This document shows, piece after piece, positions 53,301-62,218 of a stretch of 64,000 bases of DNA; positions within the stretch are counted from its first letter, which is position 1, and the number at the start of each line of letters is the position of its first letter. Position numbers and translations under genes: made by a program. The DNA is taken from contig BNHL01000001.1 in the NCBI GenBank assembly GCA_015472025.1, forward strand, positions 124,001 through 188,000, in the 5' to 3' direction. The notes beneath the pieces were generated by a model. It had not been told where the DNA came from. It saw nothing but the letters and a program-made list of their open reading frames with translations, and did no database searches. The stretch is from Cytophagales bacterium WSM2-2. GTDB lineage: Bacteria; Bacteroidota; Bacteroidia; Cytophagales; Cyclobacteriaceae.

Positions 53301-54050
53301 ATGAAAATCATCGGAATCATTCCAGCACGTTTCGCATCATCACGTTTCCCAGGCAAGCCTTTAGTTGATATGATGGGACAGACGATGATCCAGCGTGTAT
53401 ACAACCAGGTGAAAAAATCCAAAAGACTTCAGCAAGTAATGGTGGCTACAGATGATCAACGGATTTTTGATCACGTGATTTCATTTGGAGGTGCCGCCTG
53501 TATGACAGCCGAGAACCACCCCAGCGGTACCGATCGTTGTTATGAAGCATTCAAAAGCCAAAAAGAAAAATTTGACTTTGCCATCAATATACAAGGCGAT
53601 GAGCCTTTCATTGATCCAGCACAAATCGATCTGCTTTGCTCTTCCATCACTTCACAAACCGAACTTGCTACATTGATTCAAAAGATCGCGACATTGGAAC
53701 AACTTCATTCACCCGGTGAAGCCAAGGTGGTGATCAACAAAGATCATGAGGCGATTTACTTTAGCCGCTCACCTATTCCATTTGTTCAAAAATATGATTC
53801 AAAGGACTGGTTAAGTAAAACCACTTTTTACAGACATGTGGGCTTATACGCCTATCGTGCTGACGTCTTAGAAAAGATCACGAAGCTCTCCCCTTCCCTT
53901 CTCGAAAAAGCGGAATCGCTGGAGCAACTGCGCTGGCTGGAGAATGGTTTCAAAATCAAAACAGTGGAGACTGAAATGGAGGAGAGCATCTGCATCGACA
54001 CTCCTGAAGATTTGCAAAAGGCATTGGAAATTCTACGGTCTGTCAATTAA
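53301..54050 (+). CDS. kdsB: 3-deoxy-manno-octulosonate cytidylyltransferase
   Basis: The ATG at 53301 is preferred over a TTG three codons earlier, because a -7-like TACTTTTG (53287-53294) covers that TTG. The 249-residue enzyme activates KDO to CMP-KDO for lipopolysaccharide inner core. Motifs: MKIIGIIPARFASSRFPGKPL at the N terminus (nucleotide binding), HPSGTDRCYEA, INIQGDEPFI (metal and CTP), and HVGLYAYRADVL with EQLRWLENG in the second half. It implies that this organism makes KDO-containing LPS. Confidence 0.96.
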   Translation: MKIIGIIPARFASSRFPGKPLVDMMGQTMIQRVYNQVKKSKRLQQVMVATDDQRIFDHVISFGGAACMTAENHPSGTDRCYEAFKSQKEKFDFAINIQGDEPFIDPAQIDLLCSSITSQTELATLIQKIATLEQLHSPGEAKVVINKDHEAIYFSRSPIPFVQKYDSKDWLSKTTFYRHVGLYAYRADVLEKITKLSPSLLEKAESLEQLRWLENGFKIKTVETEMEESICIDTPEDLQKALEILRSVN

Positions 54051-54076
54051 CCAAGGAGATAGAGATCACAAAGAAT

Positions 54077-54535
54077 TTACTTCTTCTCAGCAACTGCGAG
54101 TAGTCCTTGCAACACAGCTTTCATCTTAGTCAGGGCTTCTTTGCACTTCTCAAGGTTGTACTCCTTCGCATATTTCTCTGGGTTGATGAAACCGGCTTTT
54201 ACCTGCTTGCTCTCGTCCTCCCAAACAAGAATTCTCAAAGGAAGGATCATTCCCATCTTCTGGTCACAATTCATCACGACAGTACCTCCTTTCGGGTTTC
54301 CGAAAACGAGCAGCGTTGTCGGCCTGAGCGACATATCAACTGACTCTGCACCGGCAGCATGATCAATCGTATTGAACAGCTTAAATCCTTTTTGCTGAAT
54401 AGCCTGCTGCAATTGCTCGACTGTTTTTGCAGTCGTGCTTGCGCTGGAGACGATGATCCAGTCATCCTGCGCATGCAGGGAAAATGTGATAAGAACCAGT
54501 GACAGAATGGCGAATAGAGTTAAACCTGCTTTCAT
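54077..54535 (-). CDS. DUF302 secreted protein
   Basis: The start at 54535 gives a 152-residue protein with a signal peptide (TFSLHAQ). The body is a DUF302 domain: VEQLQQAIQQKGFKLFNTIDHAAGAESV, RPTTLLVFGNPKGGT and MGMILPLRILVWEDE. Related domains bind small ligands or heme-like groups in some bacteria, but the function here is unknown. The gene converges on kdsB with 26 bp between stops and no terminator visible. Confidence 0.87.
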   Translation of the reverse strand: MKAGLTLFAILSLVLITFSLHAQDDWIIVSSASTTAKTVEQLQQAIQQKGFKLFNTIDHAAGAESVDMSLRPTTLLVFGNPKGGTVVMNCDQKMGMILPLRILVWEDESKQVKAGFINPEKYAKEYNLEKCKEALTKMKAVLQGLLAVAEKK

Positions 54536-54691
54536 AATTTTTTTGTGTGTAAGCAAACTTATACTTCAGCACGCACATTCCCGAAGGTTCAATAGTATTT
54601 CACGCTGTTTTGCAACAGGATTACCAGAATAATGGGATGAACTTCTTTTACGTTATCGATTTTCTTGCGCGATTACAACAAAACTTCACAA

Positions 54692-54721
54692 AACAGCCCC
54701 GGAATTTCTTCCGGGGCTGTT
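54692..54721 (-). terminator. Terminator of the amidohydrolase operon
   Basis: AACAGCCCCGGAA (54692-54704) and TTCCGGGGCTGTT (54709-54721) form a perfect 13-bp GC-rich stem with a 4-base loop, 21 bases beyond the last stop of the amidohydrolase cluster on the minus strand, followed by T-rich sequence. Confidence 0.9.
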
Positions 54722-54742
54722 GATTTAAACAAGTCTCTAGAG

Positions 54743-56056
54743 TTAATTCTTATTCACTCCCGGATCGCGTTTTAAAAACTCATCGTAAAGAAGAGTCTGT
54801 CTACTCACCATTGGCATTTGCCAACCGGCAATAAATACATTCTTGATCTGTGTTTTAGTTTCGAACGGATCACCATCGCATACAAACAAGTTGGCTACTT
54901 TGCCTACTTCGATTGAACCGATTTTATCCGCTACTCCAAAAACCTCTGCAGGTGTAATTGTAATCGCTTTCAATGCTTCAGTTTTATCCATTCCATATGC
55001 TACAGCAAAACCGGCATGGTATGGAAGATTACGAAAGTTCTGATTGCCATTTTCCGCAGAGCGAATAATAACTTTTACTCCTGCTTTGGCCATCTGTCCG
55101 GCACTTGCATAGCTCTGATCGTAACGATCGTATTCACGCGTGGGCAATTCGAGGATACCGCCAGTGATTACCGGAATTTTCGCTTTTGCTATTTCATCAG
55201 CTACACGCCATCCTTCAGATACGCCCGTCAGTACTACTTTCTTCACTTTCTTTTCCTTCACCCATTTCAGTACCGCCTGTATATCCTTGGCCGGGTTCAC
55301 TTCGATCAAAAGAGTACGTTCTCCTCTCACCACAGGCATCAGCGCCTGCATTTCGGGATAATAACCTGCACCCTTTCCATTTGTTGCTGAATCTACTTTG
55401 TGATATTGTACCGCGCGGTCCCAAATTTCATTGAGGCGCTTGAGCGCGTTATCATTTGCTTTTTTCACTTCTTCATCGGTCCTGCGATCGAAGAAGCCTC
55501 TGCGTCCACTACGGGGAAATTCCATCACTACACCTTCGAACCCGGCAAACATTTGATCCGGTGTATAGCCGTGCAAATTGATTAGTGCTGCTGTGCCTGG
55601 AAACAAATCGCCTGAGGGAACTGCTAATGCAGTGGTTATTCCGCTCACTCTCGTTACTGGAATTGCGGTAGCGTTCGGGTTAACAGCAGTGAGTGCCTTC
55701 ATCTGCGGAATGATATCTCCTATTTCGCTGAAGTCGCGGGTGCGGGCATCTGAACCAACTTCGGAAAGACCAAGGTTCGTTCCGCTATCGATCATGCCCG
55801 GATAAATATATAATCCTTTGCAGTCGATGGTTTCAGCACCTTGTGGAATGGAAACATTTTCACCTACTGCGGTGATCTTTCCGTTGCTGATCACAACCGT
55901 ACCATTCCTGATCGTTCCTTTAGTGACGGTCTCGATGGTCGCATTCGTCAATGCAAATGTTCCAAATTTGCCTTTGGGGTTTTGCGCATCAATGTGAAAT
56001 ACCAACGCACAAAGCAATGCGGAGAGTAAACCTGTAAATAATTGAATCTTCTTCAT
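54743..56056 (-). CDS. Amidohydrolase-fold secreted protein lacking metal ligands (third in operon)
   Basis: The start at 56056 gives a 437-residue protein with a signal peptide (HIDAQ); the frame continues upstream only into the previous gene. The fold is amidohydrolase: ATIETVTKGTIRNGTVVISNGKI at the start, GLYIYPGMIDSGTNLGLSEV, and a normal C-terminal composite domain (ITPAEVFGVADKIGSIEVGKVANL). The catalytic HxH after PGMID is replaced by GTN, and the two later histidine positions read IEVNPA and LTGVSEG. It therefore cannot bind metal in the usual way. It follows the middle gene by 7 bp and probably acts as a partner or regulator. Confidence 0.87.
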   Translation of the reverse strand: MKKIQLFTGLLSALLCALVFHIDAQNPKGKFGTFALTNATIETVTKGTIRNGTVVISNGKITAVGENVSIPQGAETIDCKGLYIYPGMIDSGTNLGLSEVGSDARTRDFSEIGDIIPQMKALTAVNPNATAIPVTRVSGITTALAVPSGDLFPGTAALINLHGYTPDQMFAGFEGVVMEFPRSGRRGFFDRRTDEEVKKANDNALKRLNEIWDRAVQYHKVDSATNGKGAGYYPEMQALMPVVRGERTLLIEVNPAKDIQAVLKWVKEKKVKKVVLTGVSEGWRVADEIAKAKIPVITGGILELPTREYDRYDQSYASAGQMAKAGVKVIIRSAENGNQNFRNLPYHAGFAVAYGMDKTEALKAITITPAEVFGVADKIGSIEVGKVANLFVCDGDPFETKTQIKNVFIAGWQMPMVSRQTLLYDEFLKRDPGVNKN

Positions 56057-56063
56057 AAAGTTA

Positions 56064-57431
56064 TTATTTTTTGCCTTGTGAATTGTCAGTAAATAAGAAC
56101 TCGGTTCCATCCATGCAATTATCGCGGCCCTTCTCGCTAAACATCGTCTCATCCAGATTTTGCTTCGGGTCAACCAGCAATCGCATATCGGCCGGATCGT
56201 TGGCGCGATCGAAACGAACAATTCCGTCTACGATGGTAAATTGAGGAACACCATAAATTGACAGCGGGTGATTTTTGAAAATGGCGATGTCAGCATCTTT
56301 GCCCACTTCCAAAGAACCTGTGCGCGCATCAATACCTAATTGCTTCGCAGGGTTGATCGTAATTAACGCTAACGCCTCTTCGTCTGTAAGCTGGCCATAT
56401 TTCTGAGTTTTTCCAGCTTCATGATATAAGTGACGCATCATCTCGGCATCATCAGAGTTGATGGAAGTCACCACACCGTTCTTAGTAAGGATAGCTGCAT
56501 TATATGCTGTGGAATAGTACACTTCAAATTTATATGCCCACCAGTCAGAGAACACAGAAGCTCCGGCACCGAAGGCCGCCAACTCAGGAGCCACTTTGAA
56601 ACCTTCGTTCACGTGCTGGAAAGTGAGACGCTTGATACCGAAATCCTTACACACTTTTAACAGCATGAAGATTTCATCTGCACGATAGCTGTGACAATGG
56701 ATGATAATGTTGCCTTTCAGAATGTCGGCCAGAGTTTCGAGACGGAGATTGTACACAGGTGCAGCACCGCGGAATCCGGGAGCCTGCCTGTTCTTGTTGT
56801 AAGCATCCCAGTCTTCCATGTATTTTTTTGCATCTGAAAATGATTTGCGGATCACGAACTCCACACCCATGCGGGTGCGCGGCACGATGTTGTTTCCTTC
56901 GCCATGTACACGAGTCGGGTTTTCACCGAGGGCAAATTTGATCGTGCGTGGAGCTCCTTCCATCTTCATTGCATCTGCATCGAATGTACCCCAGCGAAGT
57001 TTCAGTGTTTCACACTGCCCGCCAATAGCATTGGCAGATCCGTGCATGGCGTGCACCGCTGTAACACCTCCACCCAGGGCGCGATAAATTCCCATCTGCA
57101 ACGGGTTCACCACATCGCCCTCAAAAACTTCTGCAGTAACCGGGCTGGTCGCTTCGTTGATACCGTCAATAGCGATATGCGAGTGAGCATCGATGATTCC
57201 GGGCATAACGAAAAGTCCCGTAGCATCAATCACCTTTACACCCTGAGGTGCTGCAATACTTTTTCCGATCTGCGCGATCTTGCCATCCTTTACGAGCACG
57301 TCTGTTTCAGTAAGTGTGCCTTTAGTTACCGTAAGAACAGTTGCGTTTTTGATCAGCATGTTACCCTTGTCTTGTCCGAACATCCATCCGGCACAAAGGG
57401 TCAAAACAAAAATTGAAAATATCTTTTTCAT
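56064..57431 (-). CDS. Secreted amidohydrolase, metal site intact (second in operon)
   Basis: The 455-residue protein has a signal peptide (LCAGWMFGQ) and a complete amidohydrolase site: HSH in MPGIIDAHSHIAI, HCH in IIIHCHSYRADEI, the histidine in FQHVNEGFKV, and the aspartate in INSDDAEM. The N-terminal beta domain (TVLTVTKGTLTETDVLVKDGKI) and C-terminal composite domain (GSLEVGKDADIAIF) are normal. Related Bacteroidota enzymes act on peptides or cyclic amides, but the substrate is unknown. Flanked 7 and 9 bp away by two paralogues with damaged sites, it is the likely active subunit. Confidence 0.9.
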   Translation of the reverse strand: MKKIFSIFVLTLCAGWMFGQDKGNMLIKNATVLTVTKGTLTETDVLVKDGKIAQIGKSIAAPQGVKVIDATGLFVMPGIIDAHSHIAIDGINEATSPVTAEVFEGDVVNPLQMGIYRALGGGVTAVHAMHGSANAIGGQCETLKLRWGTFDADAMKMEGAPRTIKFALGENPTRVHGEGNNIVPRTRMGVEFVIRKSFSDAKKYMEDWDAYNKNRQAPGFRGAAPVYNLRLETLADILKGNIIIHCHSYRADEIFMLLKVCKDFGIKRLTFQHVNEGFKVAPELAAFGAGASVFSDWWAYKFEVYYSTAYNAAILTKNGVVTSINSDDAEMMRHLYHEAGKTQKYGQLTDEEALALITINPAKQLGIDARTGSLEVGKDADIAIFKNHPLSIYGVPQFTIVDGIVRFDRANDPADMRLLVDPKQNLDETMFSEKGRDNCMDGTEFLFTDNSQGKK

Positions 57432-57440
57432 GGCTGTGGC

Positions 57441-59126
57441 TTATTTTGATTTAGGATCGCGTTTAGCTTTGATGGAGAAGCTGCCTTGTGAGCCTTTCAC
57501 TGTTCCATCGAAATTATCGCCATCGATTTTTACCGTTACCTCCTGTTTGCCTCCGCTTCCTTCGAATGAGAAGGTTAGTGAGTTGTCTTTCAGGTTTACA
57601 TCTTTAAGCTCAACAGCACTTCCGCTACCAGATGCAATTGTTCCTGAATGCTTTCCTTTATCTTCTTTGATTTCAATTTTTCCGCTCTTGTCCGTTGGAT
57701 GCTCGGAAGTGTAGTTCCAAGTCCCCTTAGCTATTGCTTTCGCATCCTTCTTCTCATCTTTCGCCTCGATCTTATAAATGTTACCATCTACAAAAACATA
57801 ACGGACTTTGGCTTTCTCATTGAAGTAAGGTTTGTCGCTCACCACGAGGTTCGCCATTTTGCCATTGTCGATCGAACCCATCCGTTTGTCAAGTCCCAGC
57901 AATTGCGCTGGAGAAGTTGTCAAAGCGGCCAGCGCTGCATCCTCGCTGAGTCCGGCAGCAATCATCCTGCGTAGGTTGCCCTGGATATCTTTGCTCTTGG
58001 CACTCAATGCCGAGAATCCGAAAGTAATTCCTGCTTTGTTGAAAACTGATGGCTGTGAAGTGTAAAGTGCAATGGATTCTTTCTTCCTTTTTTCCAGCCC
58101 TTCTTTTTCAATATCAATAGCGGTCTTAGGCTTGTCGGTCTTCACGCTGTCTTTTTTCGATTTCCCTTTGTCATCTTTTTTGTCGTCCTTCTTTACCTCT
58201 TCGGGCAATTCAAGTGAAAGGAAAACTTTCGCATTAGATGATTTTATTTTATTAACGATTGGCCATCCTTCTTTTACATCACCGATGATGAGAGGAAATC
58301 CAAGGTCATTCTTCAAGGTAAACACACGTTGTGTTTCCATCACACGTTCTGATTTGAAAATAACAGGAAGTTTCTGATCTATGACCGGGTAAAATGCTTC
58401 CAGTATGCGGTCGCTGGCTGGTCTTGAGATTCCGTTGCTGTTAGCGGCATATGAAGCAGCATACGATTTATTTTGTGTCGCATTCTTATAGAGTTCGCGC
58501 CACTTGGCCATCACTGCCATTATTGTATTCGGATACACCCCCTGCGTTCCGGTTAGCTCTGAGTATAAGGCTGCATTATTTACCAGCACCATGTCATCAG
58601 CCGATTTACCGCCCAACAAGACCACAGCCCCAGAGCCGGGAAGAAAAGTTCCGTAAGGCACAGTCAATGAAACTGTGAATCCCAGGTTGCGGAGTTCTTC
58701 GATCGATTTATCACTTGGGTTAATCAGGTTGCGCACATCATTTTGAGGCATAATCCCTGCCTTATCCGGGGGAGGATTGCCCGGGTCTTTGGGACGCTCA
58801 GTTCTTTCTTCCTTTGGTTTGGGAACCCCCGTATGCGAGAGGCCGTCAATGAAACCGGCATAGACATACATGGAGTCTGCTTTGATCACGATGGCATCGG
58901 GTGGAACGGTAACTCCTGCACCAACGGCAGTAATCAATCCGTCTTTCATCACCACAGTTCCCTTTTCGATTTTTCGGCCGGGAGCCTGAATGATTGTGGC
59001 ATTGGTGAGCGCGTAGGACCGGCCCACGGGCGCAACCGGTTTTTCGTCTTGCGCGAAAATAAGTTGAGGCCAAGCGAGGCAGAAGGCGAAGCCAGCTACC
59101 AAAGGCCTGAGTAATTTTTTGATCAT
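57441..59126 (-). CDS. Amidohydrolase-fold secreted protein with C-terminal extension, metal site degraded (first in operon)
   Basis: The 561-residue protein has a signal peptide (QLIFAQ) and an amidohydrolase fold (YALTNATIIQAPGRKIEKGTVVM, YVYAGFIDGLSHTGV). The first metal histidine is replaced, with LSH in place of HxH, and the later histidine motifs are lost (VIFKSERVMETQ, IIGDVKEGW). A Lys/Asp-rich segment near 325-355 (KKDDKKDDKGKSKKDS) interrupts the barrel, and residues about 470-561 form an extra beta-rich domain (SGKIEIKEDKGKHSGTI, VTVKIDGDNFDGTVK) not found in the neighbours. It begins the operon. Catalysis by the standard mechanism is unlikely. Confidence 0.87.
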   Translation of the reverse strand: MIKKLLRPLVAGFAFCLAWPQLIFAQDEKPVAPVGRSYALTNATIIQAPGRKIEKGTVVMKDGLITAVGAGVTVPPDAIVIKADSMYVYAGFIDGLSHTGVPKPKEERTERPKDPGNPPPDKAGIMPQNDVRNLINPSDKSIEELRNLGFTVSLTVPYGTFLPGSGAVVLLGGKSADDMVLVNNAALYSELTGTQGVYPNTIMAVMAKWRELYKNATQNKSYAASYAANSNGISRPASDRILEAFYPVIDQKLPVIFKSERVMETQRVFTLKNDLGFPLIIGDVKEGWPIVNKIKSSNAKVFLSLELPEEVKKDDKKDDKGKSKKDSVKTDKPKTAIDIEKEGLEKRKKESIALYTSQPSVFNKAGITFGFSALSAKSKDIQGNLRRMIAAGLSEDAALAALTTSPAQLLGLDKRMGSIDNGKMANLVVSDKPYFNEKAKVRYVFVDGNIYKIEAKDEKKDAKAIAKGTWNYTSEHPTDKSGKIEIKEDKGKHSGTIASGSGSAVELKDVNLKDNSLTFSFEGSGGKQEVTVKIDGDNFDGTVKGSQGSFSIKAKRDPKSK

Positions 59127-59282
59127 ATCTTAGGTTTTATCAACGGAGCAAAGTAGGTGATTTCACTTTGCCAGCAAAGTACCTTACAGGAATGGCGGAA
59201 TTAATGCGTTAATGGTGTCTACCCGGCATGTTGTGATGTCTTCCGATTTGGAAGGTCAGAAACAGTAACAATGACAAGAAGA

Positions 59283-59315
59283 TTTGACGGAAACTGATCC
59301 TTCTTTTTACTTTTG
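59283..59315 (+). promoter_or_regulatory. Promoter of the GH75-like gene
   Basis: TTTG (59283-59286), 21 bases, then TACTTTTG (59308-59315) matches the Bacteroidota promoter. It lies 12 bases before the ATG at 59328 and covers the alternative TTG, so it decides the start in favour of the ATG. Confidence 0.6.
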
Positions 59316-59327
59316 TCCAAACATGAA

Positions 59328-60038
59328 ATGAAAAGGCTTCTACTTCTGTCGGTAGTTATTTCTTCGTGCAGCAAACTTCCGCTGACCGTTTACAAAACCA
59401 TTGCAGACAAGCAGGTCTACGCTGTCGCGCACAAAGAGATTTTTGTTTTCACGTCTGGTCTGGCAATCGATGCTGACGGCTCTCCAAAAGCATATCACAA
59501 AGACAACAAAAAAGCACTGGATAATTTGGCCAATGCTGGAAAGCCCGGCAACTGGTGGTCGTTGGTCACTGACAATGGAAAAAAAGACGGAAATCCATTG
59601 GTGCAGAAAGAGCTTGACCCCGCTCCCGGCTACTATATTTCAACAACCTCTCTCCAGGATGACTCCAAAAATGTAGATGACCCTAATCGCTATGTGGACT
59701 CAGAGAATATTCCGTACATCGTTTTGCCTCCGGGCTTCTCTGAACAATTTGTACTAGGCGATATCGCCTTGGTCGTCAACCGGGAAAATAACAAACGATG
59801 CTACGCTATTTTTGCAGACACAGGTCCTGCTAATAAAATCGGAGAAGGATCCATTTACCTTGCGCAAAAACTCGGAGTGAACAGCAACGCAAAGAATGGT
59901 GGCATTTCTTCAGGCATTGTGTTCATTCTTTTCAAAAATTCAGGAAAGAAAAAAGTGCTCAGCAAAGAAGAGATCACGGATATCGGCGAGTCCAGAATAA
60001 ATGAACGGGAGATCGACCAGTTATTAAAGGCTCTGTGA
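59328..60038 (+). CDS. GH75-like chitosanase lipoprotein
   Basis: The start at 59328 gives a 236-residue protein with a lipoprotein signal (LLSVVISSC). The mature part has the fungal-type chitosanase (GH75) landmarks: GLAIDADGSPKAYH with the catalytic-type aspartate, DPAPGYYISTTSLQDD, RYVDSENIPYIVLP, CYAIFADTGPANKIGEGSIYLAQKLG. It would hydrolyse chitosan or a related glucosamine polymer at the cell surface. Length is near that of the family. Its last 15 bases overlap the convergent gene. The family call rests on pattern recognition. Confidence 0.8.
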   Translation: MKRLLLLSVVISSCSKLPLTVYKTIADKQVYAVAHKEIFVFTSGLAIDADGSPKAYHKDNKKALDNLANAGKPGNWWSLVTDNGKKDGNPLVQKELDPAPGYYISTTSLQDDSKNVDDPNRYVDSENIPYIVLPPGFSEQFVLGDIALVVNRENNKRCYAIFADTGPANKIGEGSIYLAQKLGVNSNAKNGGISSGIVFILFKNSGKKKVLSKEEITDIGESRINEREIDQLLKAL

Positions 60039-60539
60039 TTGTGAATGGCCAGTGCCCTCTACGGTCACATCAATCCACAATGTTATCCACTCATCGACTG
60101 CAGAAACAACAATAACATCGTTCTCTCTAATTCGCTGAAATAACTCTGCACCACTATTGCCTGAAAAAGCCCGCACAAGCCGAACAATCCTTCCTGTATC
60201 TGTTGTAATGAAATAGTTGTAACTACTTTTTTTCCTACCAGTTGATTTTGACTTGCATATAAACCTGGCTACGTATTTCGAACGGGAGGAAACTGCGCGT
60301 GATAGTAGTAGAACACTTCGCTTCAACAGGAAACCAATAAGCACTGAAAGCACTATAGCAAAAACCAAAGCAGAATTTACTCCCATAACCAAAGCTATCA
60401 TCAGCATTAAACCTCCAAAAGCGAGTGCTACGTTGCTCCAAATTTTCCTTTGCCTCGCAGAATCATTAATCCAGCCGATTTCTTTTTCGGAAAGCTTTTC
60501 TCGGATAGAGTCTGGTTTCTGAAATTGACTACTATTCAT
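60024..60539 (-). CDS. Small 2-TM membrane protein, unknown function
   Basis: From the ATG at 60539 the protein has 171 residues; an ATG five codons upstream is an alternative. It has a charged N-terminal segment (KLSEKEIGWINDSARQRK), two membrane helices at about 39-55 and 58-77, and a cytoplasmic beta-rich C-terminal part (YNYFITTDTGRIVRLV, WITLWIDVTVEG). I recognise no family. It is the third gene after galK and the symporter gene on the minus strand, 3 to 18 bp behind the latter depending on the start, so it is in that operon. Its 3' end overlaps the GH75-like gene. Confidence 0.75.
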   Translation of the reverse strand: MNSSQFQKPDSIREKLSEKEIGWINDSARQRKIWSNVALAFGGLMLMIALVMGVNSALVFAIVLSVLIGFLLKRSVLLLSRAVSSRSKYVARFICKSKSTGRKKSSYNYFITTDTGRIVRLVRAFSGNSGAELFQRIRENDVIVVSAVDEWITLWIDVTVEGTGHSQSQSL

Positions 60540-60557
60540 TTTATATCCGATCACCGA

Positions 60558-62207
60558 TTACCAGAACGCGACATACAATGCAGTAATAACTCCCAACACG
60601 AAAAGCATTCCCACTGCAAAAGTCTTTCCGAAACGGAACATTGAAGTGTCCACAACAATTTCTTTGTCATCGGCTTTCACCGGTTGAATCAAACTGACGA
60701 TCACCATTAAGGCAACCAAAATCAGGAACACATAACCCATACGGTGAAGGAACGGTATGCCCGGCAACCATTCGTTGAACCCGATTCCAAGTGGAAGCGT
60801 TGCGATTGCAGCAAGCAATGCAGCTGTTCCGTTAGCTCGTTTCCAAAACATTCCCAGAAGGAAGATCGCAACCACACCCGGAGAAATCAATCCCGTAAAA
60901 TCTTGGATAAACTGAAATGCCTGATCGAATCGACTCAACTGCGGTGCCATCACAATAGCAATAAGCATCGCTGCTATGATCGCCACTTTCCCAACGTTCA
61001 CGAGATGTCTTTCAGAAGCATCGGGTTTAAAATATTTCTTATACAAGTCCAGTGTGAAGATCGTCGATATGCTATTTGCTTTTCCTGCAAGCGATGCTAC
61101 AATAGCAGCTGTAAGCGCAGCAAATGACAAACCTTTCAGTCCGGTAGGAAGCAAATTGAGCAACACAGGATAGGCACGATCGGATCTCAGAACTTCTTTC
61201 GCTTCCCCTCCTACCTGAATCGTAGTCATCATTTCCTGTTGAAAGAACCCATTCTTATACAAAACAAAAGCAGCAATACCAGGAAGCACTACGATCACCG
61301 GCATCAATAATTTTAAAAATGAAGCGAAGAGCAACCCAGAGCGTGCTGTAGGAAGATCTGCACCAAGTGCGCGCTGTGTAATGTACTGATTGCATCCCCA
61401 ATAATTCAGATTGGCAATCCACATCGCACCAATCAACACCGCAAGGCCTGGCAATTTTTGATAAGCATCTTCTGTTCCTCCTTTGCCATCGGGCATCATC
61501 ATCTGTCCCTTGTTCAGAACCATATGAAAATGGTCGCTTGCATTTTGTTTCACGTAAGCAAGTGCGTCAAAAATACCTCCGCCACTGAGTTTGGCTGCCA
61601 CCAAATCAAGGGCAAGATAAGTAGTGGCCAGTCCGCCTAACACAAGTACAAACACCTGTATTACATCGGTGAACCCGATCACCTTCATTCCTCCAAGTGT
61701 GATGATAATTGCAAAAATGGAAAGGCCGATGACGCAAGTCGTAAATCCAAAATCAGTGATGGTATTGACAGCCAAAGCTCCCAGGTACAAGATCGAAGTG
61801 AGATTAACAAAAATATAGACCAACAGCCAGAAAACAGCCATGATGGTAGCTACCAGCGGACTGAATCGCTGCGCCAGGAATTGCGGCATCGTATAAATTT
61901 TATTCTTCAAATAAATAGGCAGGAAGAAAACAGCCACCACGATCAATGTGACAGCAGCCATCCATTCATAAGAAGCAATGGCGAGGCCCATGGCAAATCC
62001 TGAACCCGACATACCAATAAATTGCTCCGCAGAAATATTGGACGCAATCAGCGATGCACCGATCGCCCACCAGGTAAGTGATCCTTCTGCAAGGAAAAAA
62101 TCTTTGGAGTCTGCTGTCGCTTTTTTCTTGCGTGAATAAATCCAGTAGCCATAGCCAGCCACTACAGCAAGATAGATGACAAAAACAATGTAGTCGTTTA
62201 CTTTCAT
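60558..62207 (-). CDS. Sodium:solute symporter (SGLT-like)
   Basis: The 549-residue protein has about 14 membrane helices of the SSS family. Marks are FFLAEGSLTWWAIGASLIASNISAEQFIGMSGSGFAMGLAIASYEW at the first two helices, where the sodium-site residues sit, the QYITQRALGADLPTARSG loop, and AGKANSISTIFTLDLY in the second repeat. The close match of the layout to vSGLT and its position between galK and another operon gene suggest that it imports galactose or glucose with sodium. Substrate is inferred from context. Confidence 0.92.
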   Translation of the reverse strand: MKVNDYIVFVIYLAVVAGYGYWIYSRKKKATADSKDFFLAEGSLTWWAIGASLIASNISAEQFIGMSGSGFAMGLAIASYEWMAAVTLIVVAVFFLPIYLKNKIYTMPQFLAQRFSPLVATIMAVFWLLVYIFVNLTSILYLGALAVNTITDFGFTTCVIGLSIFAIIITLGGMKVIGFTDVIQVFVLVLGGLATTYLALDLVAAKLSGGGIFDALAYVKQNASDHFHMVLNKGQMMMPDGKGGTEDAYQKLPGLAVLIGAMWIANLNYWGCNQYITQRALGADLPTARSGLLFASFLKLLMPVIVVLPGIAAFVLYKNGFFQQEMMTTIQVGGEAKEVLRSDRAYPVLLNLLPTGLKGLSFAALTAAIVASLAGKANSISTIFTLDLYKKYFKPDASERHLVNVGKVAIIAAMLIAIVMAPQLSRFDQAFQFIQDFTGLISPGVVAIFLLGMFWKRANGTAALLAAIATLPLGIGFNEWLPGIPFLHRMGYVFLILVALMVIVSLIQPVKADDKEIVVDTSMFRFGKTFAVGMLFVLGVITALYVAFW

Positions 62208-62218
62208 TTTAGGTTAGG

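Noticed and set aside
59127..59282. Hidden gene between the amidohydrolases and the chitosanase
   Set aside because: The 156 bp contain no frame of useful length; two TACTTTG words on the minus strand are only partial promoter matches.
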